From contig CAZMLC010000109.1 in assembly GCA_964567125.1 (NCBI GenBank), positions 1 through 7,051 of the forward strand: DNA of 7,051 bases, read 5' to 3'. Origin of the DNA: CAZMLC01 sp964567125. Its GTDB lineage: Bacteria; Verrucomicrobiota; Kiritimatiellia; RFP12; UBA1067. Positions 1 through 5,784 of this stretch are shown one piece after another (the first letter of the stretch is position 1; each line of letters opens with the position of its first letter). Made by a program: the position numbers and the translations under genes. The notes under the pieces are model-generated. The model was not told the origin of the DNA. It saw nothing but the letters and a program-made list of their open reading frames with translations, and made no database searches.

Positions 1-690
1 CTGCTGGGCGGCGGTGCGCATCCTCTGCCGGGCGAGGTGAGTCTGGCGCACTGCGGTGTGCTCTTTCTGGATGAACTGCCCGAGTTTCATCGCAACGTAC
101 TTGAAGTGCTGCGGCAACCGCTGGAGGACGGACACGTCTCGATCGCACGCGCAGCGGCCTCGCTGAGTTTCCCGTCGCGCTTTATGCTGGTCGCGGCGAT
201 GAATCCCTGTCCGTGCGGGTATGCGGGCGATCCCAAGCGCGAATGCCGCTGCACCTCGACCAAGATTCAGAACTACCGCAATCGCATTTCAGGCCCGCTG
301 CTGGATCGCATTGATATCCATATTGAAGTTCCGCCCGTGCAGTATCACGATATGAGCACGCTTGAACGCGGAGAGAGTTCCGCGCAGATCCGGGCGCGTG
401 TGGAGGCGAGTCGTGCACGGCAACGGCATCGTTTTCAGGACAATCCGCGCGTGACGTGCAATGCGGCGATGTCCGCCCGCGAGGTGCAGACCTACTGCGT
501 GCCGATCCCGTCAGCGGCGGAGTTGCTCAAGGCGGCGATGCAGGAGCTGAATTTCAGTGCGCGGGCGTATGACCGCATCGTGAAGGTGGCGCGGACAATT
601 GCGGATATGGCGGATTCAGCGGACATCACCGAGGTGCATATCGCCGAGGCGATCCAGTTCCGCACGTTGGACCGCACGCTATGGATTTGA
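1..690 (+). CDS. comM: ComM/YifB family Mg-chelatase-like AAA+ ATPase, 3' part (5' end outside window)
   Basis: The frame is open from base 1, so the gene is cut by the window edge; about 229 C-terminal residues are present, against about 500 for the whole family protein. The first residues (LLGGGAHPLPGEVSLAH) match the stretch just before Walker B in this family. Walker B itself, VLFLDELPEF, is encoded at 58-87. It is followed by the diagnostic Cys-rich segment NPCPCGY...CRCT (about 205-255) and by RISGPLLDRIDI, which ends near base 315 and carries conserved arginines of the AAA+ core. The C-terminal helical domain ends in the typical FRTLDR motif. In the best-studied homologue, ComM of Haemophilus and Vibrio, the protein is a hexameric helicase promoting branch migration of incoming DNA during natural transformation, but the family is also widespread in bacteria not known to be competent. 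The GTG at 37 is not a credible start because conserved sequence continues upstream. Identity is firm; the cellular role here is inferred. Confidence 0.95.
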   Translation: MLGGGAHPLPGEVSLAHCGVLFLDELPEFHRNVLEVLRQPLEDGHVSIARAAASLSFPSRFMLVAAMNPCPCGYAGDPKRECRCTSTKIQNYRNRISGPLLDRIDIHIEVPPVQYHDMSTLERGESSAQIRARVEASRARQRHRFQDNPRVTCNAAMSAREVQTYCVPIPSAAELLKAAMQELNFSARAYDRIVKVARTIADMADSADITEVHIAEAIQFRTLDRTLWI

Positions 691-700
691 TGGAAACAGT

Positions 701-719
701 GTTCGCACGCGTTGCGAAC
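701..719. repeat. Perfect 7-bp inverted repeat (dyad) between comM and the glycoside hydrolase gene
   Basis: GTTCGCA (701-707) and TGCGAAC (713-719) are perfect reverse complements around a 5-nt centre, CGCGT. A T-G wobble (700/720) could extend an RNA stem to 8 pairs. It sits in the 52-nt gap, 10 nt after the comM stop and 11 nt before the likely ribosome-binding site of the next gene. No run of T follows on either strand, so it is not a standard intrinsic terminator. It could be an operator for a dimeric repressor of the hydrolase gene or an RNA hairpin at the gene junction. The dyad is seen directly; its function is unknown. Confidence 0.6.
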
Positions 720-730
720 GGAAGCGAATC

Positions 731-735
731 AAGGA
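731..735 (+). promoter_or_regulatory. Ribosome-binding site of the glycoside hydrolase gene
   Basis: AAGGA lies 7 nt before the ATG at 743. This decides the start: the same frame is open back to 599, but that upstream stretch lies inside comM, has an arginine-rich shadow-like translation, and would bury the signal peptide that begins at 743. Confidence 0.65.
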
Positions 736-742
736 AACAAAG

Positions 743-3307
743 ATGAACATGAGAATGGGTGTTGCAGGGGTGCTCTGCTGGGTGAATGCGGTTGTCGCGG
801 GTTCCTTCGTTCAGGATAATCCGCCGAATTTCTGGCACGGTGCGGAGTTCCCCGGGGCGACGGGCGCGGTGCGTGTCGTGGCGAACGACACGGTGCTGCT
901 CGATTTTGATTTTACGGGAGGCGGCAACTATGTCGAGGCCTCATTTCCCTTGACCACGCCGTTGGCGGTGAAGAACATGCGTTTTACCGCGACAAAGCCG
1001 GAGGGTTACTACTTCACCGTGCGCGTTTCCGATTCGGCTGGACAGACTTTTCAGAAGACAATCCATGCGGTGCAGGCCGGCACGGCTGACTATGGGTTTG
1101 ATATGGAGAATTGGACCGGCTCGTGGGGCGGAGCGGAAGACGGCGTAGTCGTACAGCCGCTGAAGCGGATCGCCATCCTGCTTGAGAACAGCAAGCAGCC
1201 GGTTAAGCAGGGGCAGATCGTGCTAAAGGACTTTACGGTCGAGCCGCTTTCTGCAAGCGAATTAGCCGCGTCCCGTCCGAAGGCATCGCGGCTCAGCACG
1301 CGGGTGCTGGTCTGCGATTTCGGTTCAGGTTCTGCGAATACTTTCGAACGGGAGGGCTTTTCCGCTTCGGCTGGCGCGTTGGAAAAGGGCATGCTTAAAA
1401 TCGATTTCAAGCAGCAGAGCGCGTCGACGATTCACCATTCGCTGGCGATTCTCGGCGTGCCGGACGAATTTCTGCTGACGGTCGAAGCGGATGCGCAGGC
1501 GGCCGGTGCGGAGTTCGAATTGGGAATCGGTTCGCACTTCATGCAGTTTAAGCGGGGCATCGGCGCGCTGCGCGCACCGATTAAGAAGGGCGAGAAGATC
1601 GTGCAGACCTTTGTGGTGCCTGCACCGCCTGCGGAGGGCTGGACGTGGTCCGGTGGCGCCAACGACGGTAAACCGCGCTTCCCGTTACGCTTTTCGCGGC
1701 TGACGATCCATCGCGGAAGCGCGCAGCGGACTGTCGCCGCGATTCGTCTGGTTTCCTTCGAGGCGGTCACGCGCATCCCGGCGACGCGTCAGGTCGAAGT
1801 GCGCACGCGGCTCTTGCCGGATGGTGAATTACCGACCGCGGTGATGGCTGAAATCAAGAATCTGGCGCCTGCAACCGCCTATACGGGTAAGCTTGCCATC
1901 GACCTCCGCGACTGGAACACTGCGGTTGTTGCGACGGTGACGACCAACCTGTCGGTTCTTGGCGCAGGGCAGGCGCAGATCGTGACGCTTCCGCTTCCGC
2001 GGCAGCAGGGCGCGCGCTTTGTCGAGACAGTCAGCCGCATCACGAGCGCGACGCGCGACTCCGGTGCTTCAGCGACGTGGACCTCGGCGTGGACGGCACC
2101 GATGGAGACGGCGGGTTCATCGGCGTTGCAGCCGCATTCACCGTGGGGCATGGGCATCTATCTTTACCGTAATGCCAACACCGAGCAAGGGTACAAGCAA
2201 ATGGACCGCATCGCGGCCCTGGCGCGCGATGCAGGGGTGAAGTGGACGCGCGAAGAGTTCCAGTGGCAGCGGCTGGAGCCGCGCAGGGGCGAGTTTGATT
2301 TCTCCTTTTACGACAAGCTGGTGGAGACCGCACAGCGCAACGGACTCTCCGTGTACGGCTTGTTCGGGTATTGGACATCGTGGACAAAACCTTACGAGGA
2401 GGAGGGCTTCCGCGATTACTGTACGGCTTTGCGCAAGGTTGTCCAGCGCTACAAACATGTTATCAAGCACTGGGAGATTTACAATGAGCCGAACATCTTC
2501 TTCTGGTCAGGTCCGCGCGAGCGCTATCCGATCCTGCTGAAAATGGCGTATGAGGCGGTGAAGGCGGAGGATCCTGAAGCAGAGGTGCTGGGGTGCAGTA
2601 CGGCGGGGATCGATACCAAATTCATCCAGATGTGCATCGATGCCAAAGCGCCCTTTGATGCGCTGACGATCCATCCCTATCGCGCGAAGCTGAACGAGAA
2701 GGTCTTTATCGATGAACTGGTGCGCGTGCGCGACATGGCAAATAACCGTCCGGTCTGGATCACCGAGATGGGGTGGCCGACGATTCCGGGCAATGCCACG
2801 GAGCGGCAGCAGGCCACCTATCTGGTGCGCTCGTATTTGTCGGCGATCGGGTGTAAGGGGAGCTGCAATATCTGCTGGTACAACTTCAAGAACGATGGCT
2901 GGAATCCCTATTACAACGAGGAGAATTTCGGTATCACCTACGCGGATCTGACGCCCAAGCCTGCGTATCGGGCCTTGGCCCAGGTCTGCCGCACCTTCAC
3001 TGCCGGTGAACCGCGTGTACAGTCGCTCAGCGTGGCGAAGACCTCGACGCTGGTCTATGTGTTTCGCATGGGCGCTGCGAGCGCGATGTGGAGCGATGGC
3101 GGTATTGTCCGCGTGCGTGCGAAAGTTCCGGAAGGGACGGTTATTCAGAATCTGATGGGCGAGAGCGCTGCGGTGCAGCGCGAAAACGGCGAAAGCGTTT
3201 TCACCGTTTCTGCGGATCAGCCGGTTGTTTTGCCGGGGTGCGTGCTGCCAGAGGAGATGGCGCTTTCCGCGGTCGAGACGTGCAGCGACCAGACGCTGTG
3301 GTTTTAA
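743..3307 (+). CDS. Secreted multi-domain glycoside hydrolase, clan GH-A, PslG/GH39-like
   Basis: The protein has 854 residues. It starts with a signal peptide (hydrophobic core about 6-18, likely cut after VVA at residue 19), so it is exported. Residues about 20-460 carry no motif I recognise with certainty; their alternating hydrophobic pattern suggests two or three beta-sandwich modules, perhaps carbohydrate-binding (about 20-150, 160-325 and 330-450). The catalytic TIM barrel runs from about 465 to 755, opening with SPWGMGIYLYRN and a segment like those of GH39-type enzymes (GVKWTREEFQWQRLEP). WEIYNEPN places the acid/base at Glu582, HPYR follows at 644-647, and WITEMGW places the nucleophile at Glu675. 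This is the normal spacing of a retaining clan GH-A enzyme. Residues 757-854 look like a C-terminal beta domain. The substrate cannot be read from sequence; xylosides, exopolysaccharide or other beta-linked glycans are possible. The gene follows comM by 52 nt and probably has its own control. GH5-like or an unclassified GH-A family are alternatives to GH39. Confidence 0.85.
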   Translation: MNMRMGVAGVLCWVNAVVAGSFVQDNPPNFWHGAEFPGATGAVRVVANDTVLLDFDFTGGGNYVEASFPLTTPLAVKNMRFTATKPEGYYFTVRVSDSAGQTFQKTIHAVQAGTADYGFDMENWTGSWGGAEDGVVVQPLKRIAILLENSKQPVKQGQIVLKDFTVEPLSASELAASRPKASRLSTRVLVCDFGSGSANTFEREGFSASAGALEKGMLKIDFKQQSASTIHHSLAILGVPDEFLLTVEADAQAAGAEFELGIGSHFMQFKRGIGALRAPIKKGEKIVQTFVVPAPPAEGWTWSGGANDGKPRFPLRFSRLTIHRGSAQRTVAAIRLVSFEAVTRIPATRQVEVRTRLLPDGELPTAVMAEIKNLAPATAYTGKLAIDLRDWNTAVVATVTTNLSVLGAGQAQIVTLPLPRQQGARFVETVSRITSATRDSGASATWTSAWTAPMETAGSSALQPHSPWGMGIYLYRNANTEQGYKQMDRIAALARDAGVKWTREEFQWQRLEPRRGEFDFSFYDKLVETAQRNGLSVYGLFGYWTSWTKPYEEEGFRDYCTALRKVVQRYKHVIKHWEIYNEPNIFFWSGPRERYPILLKMAYEAVKAEDPEAEVLGCSTAGIDTKFIQMCIDAKAPFDALTIHPYRAKLNEKVFIDELVRVRDMANNRPVWITEMGWPTIPGNATERQQATYLVRSYLSAIGCKGSCNICWYNFKNDGWNPYYNEENFGITYADLTPKPAYRALAQVCRTFTAGEPRVQSLSVAKTSTLVYVFRMGAASAMWSDGGIVRVRAKVPEGTVIQNLMGESAAVQRENGESVFTVSADQPVVLPGCVLPEEMALSAVETCSDQTLWF

Positions 3308-3311
3308 ACCC

Positions 3312-4247
3312 TTAGTTCCCTTTGAGCTGCGCGATCAGCGCGGTGAAATCGGGCGTGAGGGGTGCCGTCACGATGAGCGGCTCGCCGGTCAGCGGATGGA
3401 GCAGATGCGCTTCTGCGGCGTGGAGATAGTGGCGCGTGCTGTTGGGAAGCGGACGTGCACCGTAGAGCGTGTCGTTGACGATGGGATATCCTGCGAGGCT
3501 GAGTTGACAGCGGATCTGGTGAGTCACGCCGGTAAAGATCGTGATTTTCAGCAGCGTATAGGGGCCTAAGCGTTCAAGCGGTTCGTATGCGGTTTCCGCA
3601 TAGAGTGTGCGGTCCGGCGCGGTCAGTGTTTTCGCGTCGACCATTTTGCCCCGAAACTTAGGATGGTGCGCGAGGCTGTGCTTGAGCAGGCCGCTGCGTT
3701 GGACGTGGCCTTCGACGAGTGCGAGGTAAATCTTGCGCACGGATTGCGCGACGAATTGATTCCGCAGGCTTTGAAATGCGGCAGGCGTGCGGGCTGCCAA
3801 CACGAGTCCGGAGGTCTCACCGTCGATACGGTGAAGGGCGCCGGCCATGAGCGGTTGGTCGCCGATGTCGGCGAGTTCAGGGTAGCGCGCCACGAGACCA
3901 TTCATCAGGGTATCGCGTTCCGTGCAACTGTTGGGGTGGACAGCCTGACCGGCAGGCTTGGATGCGGCGATCAACGCCTCGTCGCAATAGACGAGGGTTA
4001 CGTCCATATCGGGGGCGGGGAGCACGCGGTTGTCCTGTTGTTCCACGAGCGTCTGGACGCACACGGTGTCGTTCGCGCGCAGCTTAAGGCCCTTGAGGCA
4101 CGGTGCGTTATTGATCGTGACATGCCCTTCTTCAATCGCGCAGCGGCAAAAGGCGCGCGAAGAGGTCGGAAAGCGGGCGGTAAGCAAACTGTCAAGGCGT
4201 TCACCTGCTTCTGCGGCGGAGACTGTAAAAGAGACGTTTTGGATCAT
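3312..4247 (-). CDS. RluA-family pseudouridine synthase
   Basis: The protein has 311 residues, normal for RluC/RluD-type enzymes, which isomerise specific uridines to pseudouridine in rRNA or tRNA. An N-terminal S4 RNA-binding domain is visible at about 14-65 (GERLDSLL...GHVTINN). The catalytic domain follows: SKPAGQAVHP (96-105), then HRIDGETSG (139-147) with the catalytic aspartate at Asp142, RKIYLALVEG (171-180), THQIR (242-246) and NDTLYGA (258-264). The usual TGRTHQIR motif reads TGVTHQIR here (Val241), and the usual GD of the late motif reads ND (258-259), which suggests a divergent subfamily rather than RluD itself; no specific symbol is given. Its ATG lies 3 nt after the fmt stop with no clear Shine-Dalgarno sequence, so translation is probably coupled to fmt. 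The target uridine cannot be inferred. Confidence 0.93.
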   Translation of the reverse strand: MIQNVSFTVSAAEAGERLDSLLTARFPTSSRAFCRCAIEEGHVTINNAPCLKGLKLRANDTVCVQTLVEQQDNRVLPAPDMDVTLVYCDEALIAASKPAGQAVHPNSCTERDTLMNGLVARYPELADIGDQPLMAGALHRIDGETSGLVLAARTPAAFQSLRNQFVAQSVRKIYLALVEGHVQRSGLLKHSLAHHPKFRGKMVDAKTLTAPDRTLYAETAYEPLERLGPYTLLKITIFTGVTHQIRCQLSLAGYPIVNDTLYGARPLPNSTRHYLHAAEAHLLHPLTGEPLIVTAPLTPDFTALIAQLKGN

Positions 4248-4250
4248 ACG

Positions 4251-5234
4251 TTAGCAGACCCCAAAGCGGTCGCCGATTTTGAGCTTATGGCCATTGAGGA
4301 ACGAATGTGCATCCATGGCACGGCTGCCTTCAGGCTGGAGGACCGTCAAGCAGAGTGCGCCATCGCCTGTGACGACAATCGGTCCCATGGGCGCAAAGCT
4401 GCACACCGTGCCGGGATCGCAGTCGCAATGCTGCGGGATATCCGCGCCTTTGAGGATAAGCGCTTCGATGATTTTGAGTCGACCTGTGCTTCCTTTTTTC
4501 GTCAAGTTGGCCGGCATAAAGGTGAATGATCCAGGCCAGGGATCATAGGCGCGCAGATGGCGATCGATCTCCGCGCTGGTCAGGTTCCAGTTGATGAGAC
4601 CGTCATGTTTTTCAAATTTGCGCGCATAGCTGGCCTCAGTATGGTTTTGGGGCGTCCGCGACAGCTTGCCATTGATCATGAGGCGGAGCGCCTTGACCAT
4701 GACGACGGCGCAGAGGATGCTGAGACGGTCCATGAGCGAACCGAAGGTGTCGTCCGAGTAGATGGGTTCAATCGCCTGGAGGAGGATATCGCCATCGTCC
4801 ATGCCCAGATCCATCTGCATGACGGTGACGCCGGTCTCTTTTTCGCCGGCGGCGATGGCGGTTTGGACTGGGGAGGCTCCGCGATATTGGGGCAAGAGGG
4901 AAAAATGGCCGTTGAGGCATCCGCGCGGGGGGAGTTTCAGGAGGGTTTTGCCGAGAAACTGTCCGAATGCAACCACGACGATAACATCCGGTTTGAGGGT
5001 ACGGATCTGATCGATCACAGCGGGGTCGTTAATTTTCTCAGGGCAAATAAGCGGATGCAGTTTCTGTTCAAGCGCAAAGGCTTTGCAGGCACAGGGCGTA
5101 AGCTGCTGTTTGCGTCCGGAGGGACGATCGGGCTGGGTGACAACACCTACGATTTTCAAAAGGGGCGACTTGAGCAAGCCGCGCAGGACTTGGACCGAGG
5201 CATCCGACGAACCCATAAATAAAACGCGCATCAT
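4251..5234 (-). CDS. fmt: Methionyl-tRNA formyltransferase
   Basis: Fmt transfers a formyl group from 10-formyltetrahydrofolate to methionyl-initiator tRNA, allowing bacterial translation initiation. From the ATG at 5234 the protein has 327 residues (E. coli 315). The N-terminal Rossmann-like formyltransferase domain (about 1-200) begins MRVLFMGSSDAS. It contains QPDRPSGRKQQLTP, the substrate-loop region that contacts initiator tRNA in E. coli. The active-site motif NGHFSLLPQYRGASPVQ gives Asn108 and His110, and LGMDDGDIL gives the third catalytic residue, Asp149. The C-terminal domain (about 205-320) starts with SYARKFEKHDGLINW and contains AYDPWPGS, as usual. The start is not certain: GGAG (5247-5250) stands 12 nt from this ATG but 6 nt from a TTG at 5240, which would add two residues; a second ATG at 5231 is also possible. 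The usual partner gene def is not adjacent here. The gene lies between the C_GCAxxG and pseudouridine synthase genes, in an apparent operon. Confidence 0.97.
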   Translation of the reverse strand: MMRVLFMGSSDASVQVLRGLLKSPLLKIVGVVTQPDRPSGRKQQLTPCACKAFALEQKLHPLICPEKINDPAVIDQIRTLKPDVIVVVAFGQFLGKTLLKLPPRGCLNGHFSLLPQYRGASPVQTAIAAGEKETGVTVMQMDLGMDDGDILLQAIEPIYSDDTFGSLMDRLSILCAVVMVKALRLMINGKLSRTPQNHTEASYARKFEKHDGLINWNLTSAEIDRHLRAYDPWPGSFTFMPANLTKKGSTGRLKIIEALILKGADIPQHCDCDPGTVCSFAPMGPIVVTGDGALCLTVLQPEGSRAMDAHSFLNGHKLKIGDRFGVC

Positions 5235-5243
5235 AGACAACTA

Positions 5244-5250
5244 CTTCTCC
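5244..5250 (-). promoter_or_regulatory. Ribosome-binding site of fmt
   Basis: GGAGAAG on the minus strand lies just downstream of the stop codon of the C_GCAxxG gene (5255-5257) and upstream of fmt. It is the clearest Shine-Dalgarno match in the leftward block. Its spacing fits either the TTG at 5240 (6 nt from GGAG) or, more loosely, the ATG at 5234 (12 nt from GGAG). Confidence 0.55.
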
Positions 5251-5254
5251 GTTT

Positions 5255-5716
5255 TCACACATCAACAGAGTCAGTCAGCAAGAAGCGTTCGACGATCTCC
5301 GCGGCATCGCGCACATATTCGACACAGGGTCGTTTTGTGTAATAGGCTTCTGTCCGTTCAGAAGGCGTCGGCTCTGTGTCGCGCCCGTGAACCCCGAGAA
5401 GTTCTCCGCAAACGATACTGCCGTTTTTATTTTGGAAGGCCAGTGCCATTTGCTGCGTGATTGCATAGGTTTGCTTCTTGGCTGCTGTGTCTGCGCCGTC
5501 TGTTGACCCGTATTTTAGGCTGGCGAGGATTCCCATGCCGGAGACTGCTCCGCAGAGCTGGCGCATCCGCGCAAAACCACCGCCCAGGGCGGTGACGCTG
5601 CGGATCGCGCTCTCGGTATCGGCGCAGAAAAGATCACCATACGCGCCGACGATGGCCTGGGAACAGGTTAAGCCGGAGCGGAACAGTGTCGCTGCTTTTT
5701 CAACACGTGCAGACAT
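5255..5716 (-). CDS. C_GCAxxG_C_C family redox-active protein
   Basis: This is a small protein of 153 residues from the ATG at 5716. It opens with AATLFRSGLTCSQAIVGAYGD, the usual N-terminus of this family (Cys18). The core ALGGGFARMRQLCGAVSGMGIL (44-65) carries the family's glycine run and the CGAxxG motif (Cys55). It ends with CGELLG (Cys103) and CVEYVRDAAEIVE (Cys131), the remaining family cysteines; Cys31 is extra. The family is named for these cysteines, which are thought to bind a metal or act in redox chemistry; no reaction has been established that I can name. No signal peptide or membrane segment is visible, so it is probably cytoplasmic. A TTG at 5728 would add four residues, but it overlaps the weak ribosome-binding site GGGA (5723-5726), so the ATG is preferred. 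It is the first gene of the apparent operon with fmt, which starts about 20 nt after its stop. Confidence 0.88.
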   Translation of the reverse strand: MSARVEKAATLFRSGLTCSQAIVGAYGDLFCADTESAIRSVTALGGGFARMRQLCGAVSGMGILASLKYGSTDGADTAAKKQTYAITQQMALAFQNKNGSIVCGELLGVHGRDTEPTPSERTEAYYTKRPCVEYVRDAAEIVERFLLTDSVDV

Positions 5717-5763
5717 GATAAATCCCAATCGTTGAAACGTTGCAGCATCATAGCACGTGTTGA
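5700..5763. repeat. 11-bp inverted repeat with CACGTG cores flanking the C_GCAxxG promoter and start
   Basis: TCAACACGTGC (5700-5710) and GCACGTGTTGA (5753-5763) are perfect reverse complements separated by 42 nt. Each arm contains the palindrome CACGTG (5704-5709 and 5754-5759), with centres 50 bp apart. One arm lies within codons 2-7 of the C_GCAxxG gene; the other overlaps the spacer just upstream of the candidate -10. If the promoter call is right, the upstream arm is not transcribed, so a DNA-binding role would be more likely than an RNA hairpin. A chance match is possible. Confidence 0.4.
5747..5755 (-). promoter_or_regulatory. Candidate extended -10 promoter for the C_GCAxxG-fmt-rluA operon
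   Basis: TGCTATGAT on the minus strand fits the extended -10 pattern TGnTATAAT with one mismatch. The region 16-18 nt upstream (TTTCGC or TTTTCG) is a poor -35, as is common with extended -10 promoters. It lies in the 68-nt gap between the porin stop and the C_GCAxxG start, and would give a leader of roughly 25 nt before the ATG at 5716. This is a pattern match to the sigma-70 consensus only; promoter consensus in this organism is unknown. Confidence 0.35.
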
Positions 5764-5784
5764 TATGTGGCGAAAAGCTTCTTT

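Noticed and set aside
599..742. A 48-residue N-terminal extension of the glycoside hydrolase
   Set aside because: It overlaps comM coding sequence, is arginine- and serine-rich like a shadow frame, and would hide the signal peptide that starts at 743 behind a good ribosome-binding site.
661..3307. Similar C-terminal ends of comM (RTLWI) and the hydrolase (QTLWF)
   Set aside because: The similarity covers only a few residues, and the proteins are otherwise unrelated; judged coincidence.
3325..3345. GC-rich short stem (CGCG-ATCAG-CGCG) near the convergent gene ends
   Set aside because: It is a 4-bp stem inside the coding end of the pseudouridine synthase with no T-run on either strand, so it is not supported as a terminator.
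3663..4529. A 288-codon open frame on the plus strand
   Set aside because: It lies antisense across the pseudouridine synthase and fmt, both of which have full family motifs. Its translation resembles no family I know and is typical of a GC-rich shadow frame.
4557..5222. A 221-codon open frame on the plus strand
   Set aside because: It is wholly antisense to fmt, whose catalytic residues are intact; no recognisable motif or convincing ribosome-binding site was seen.
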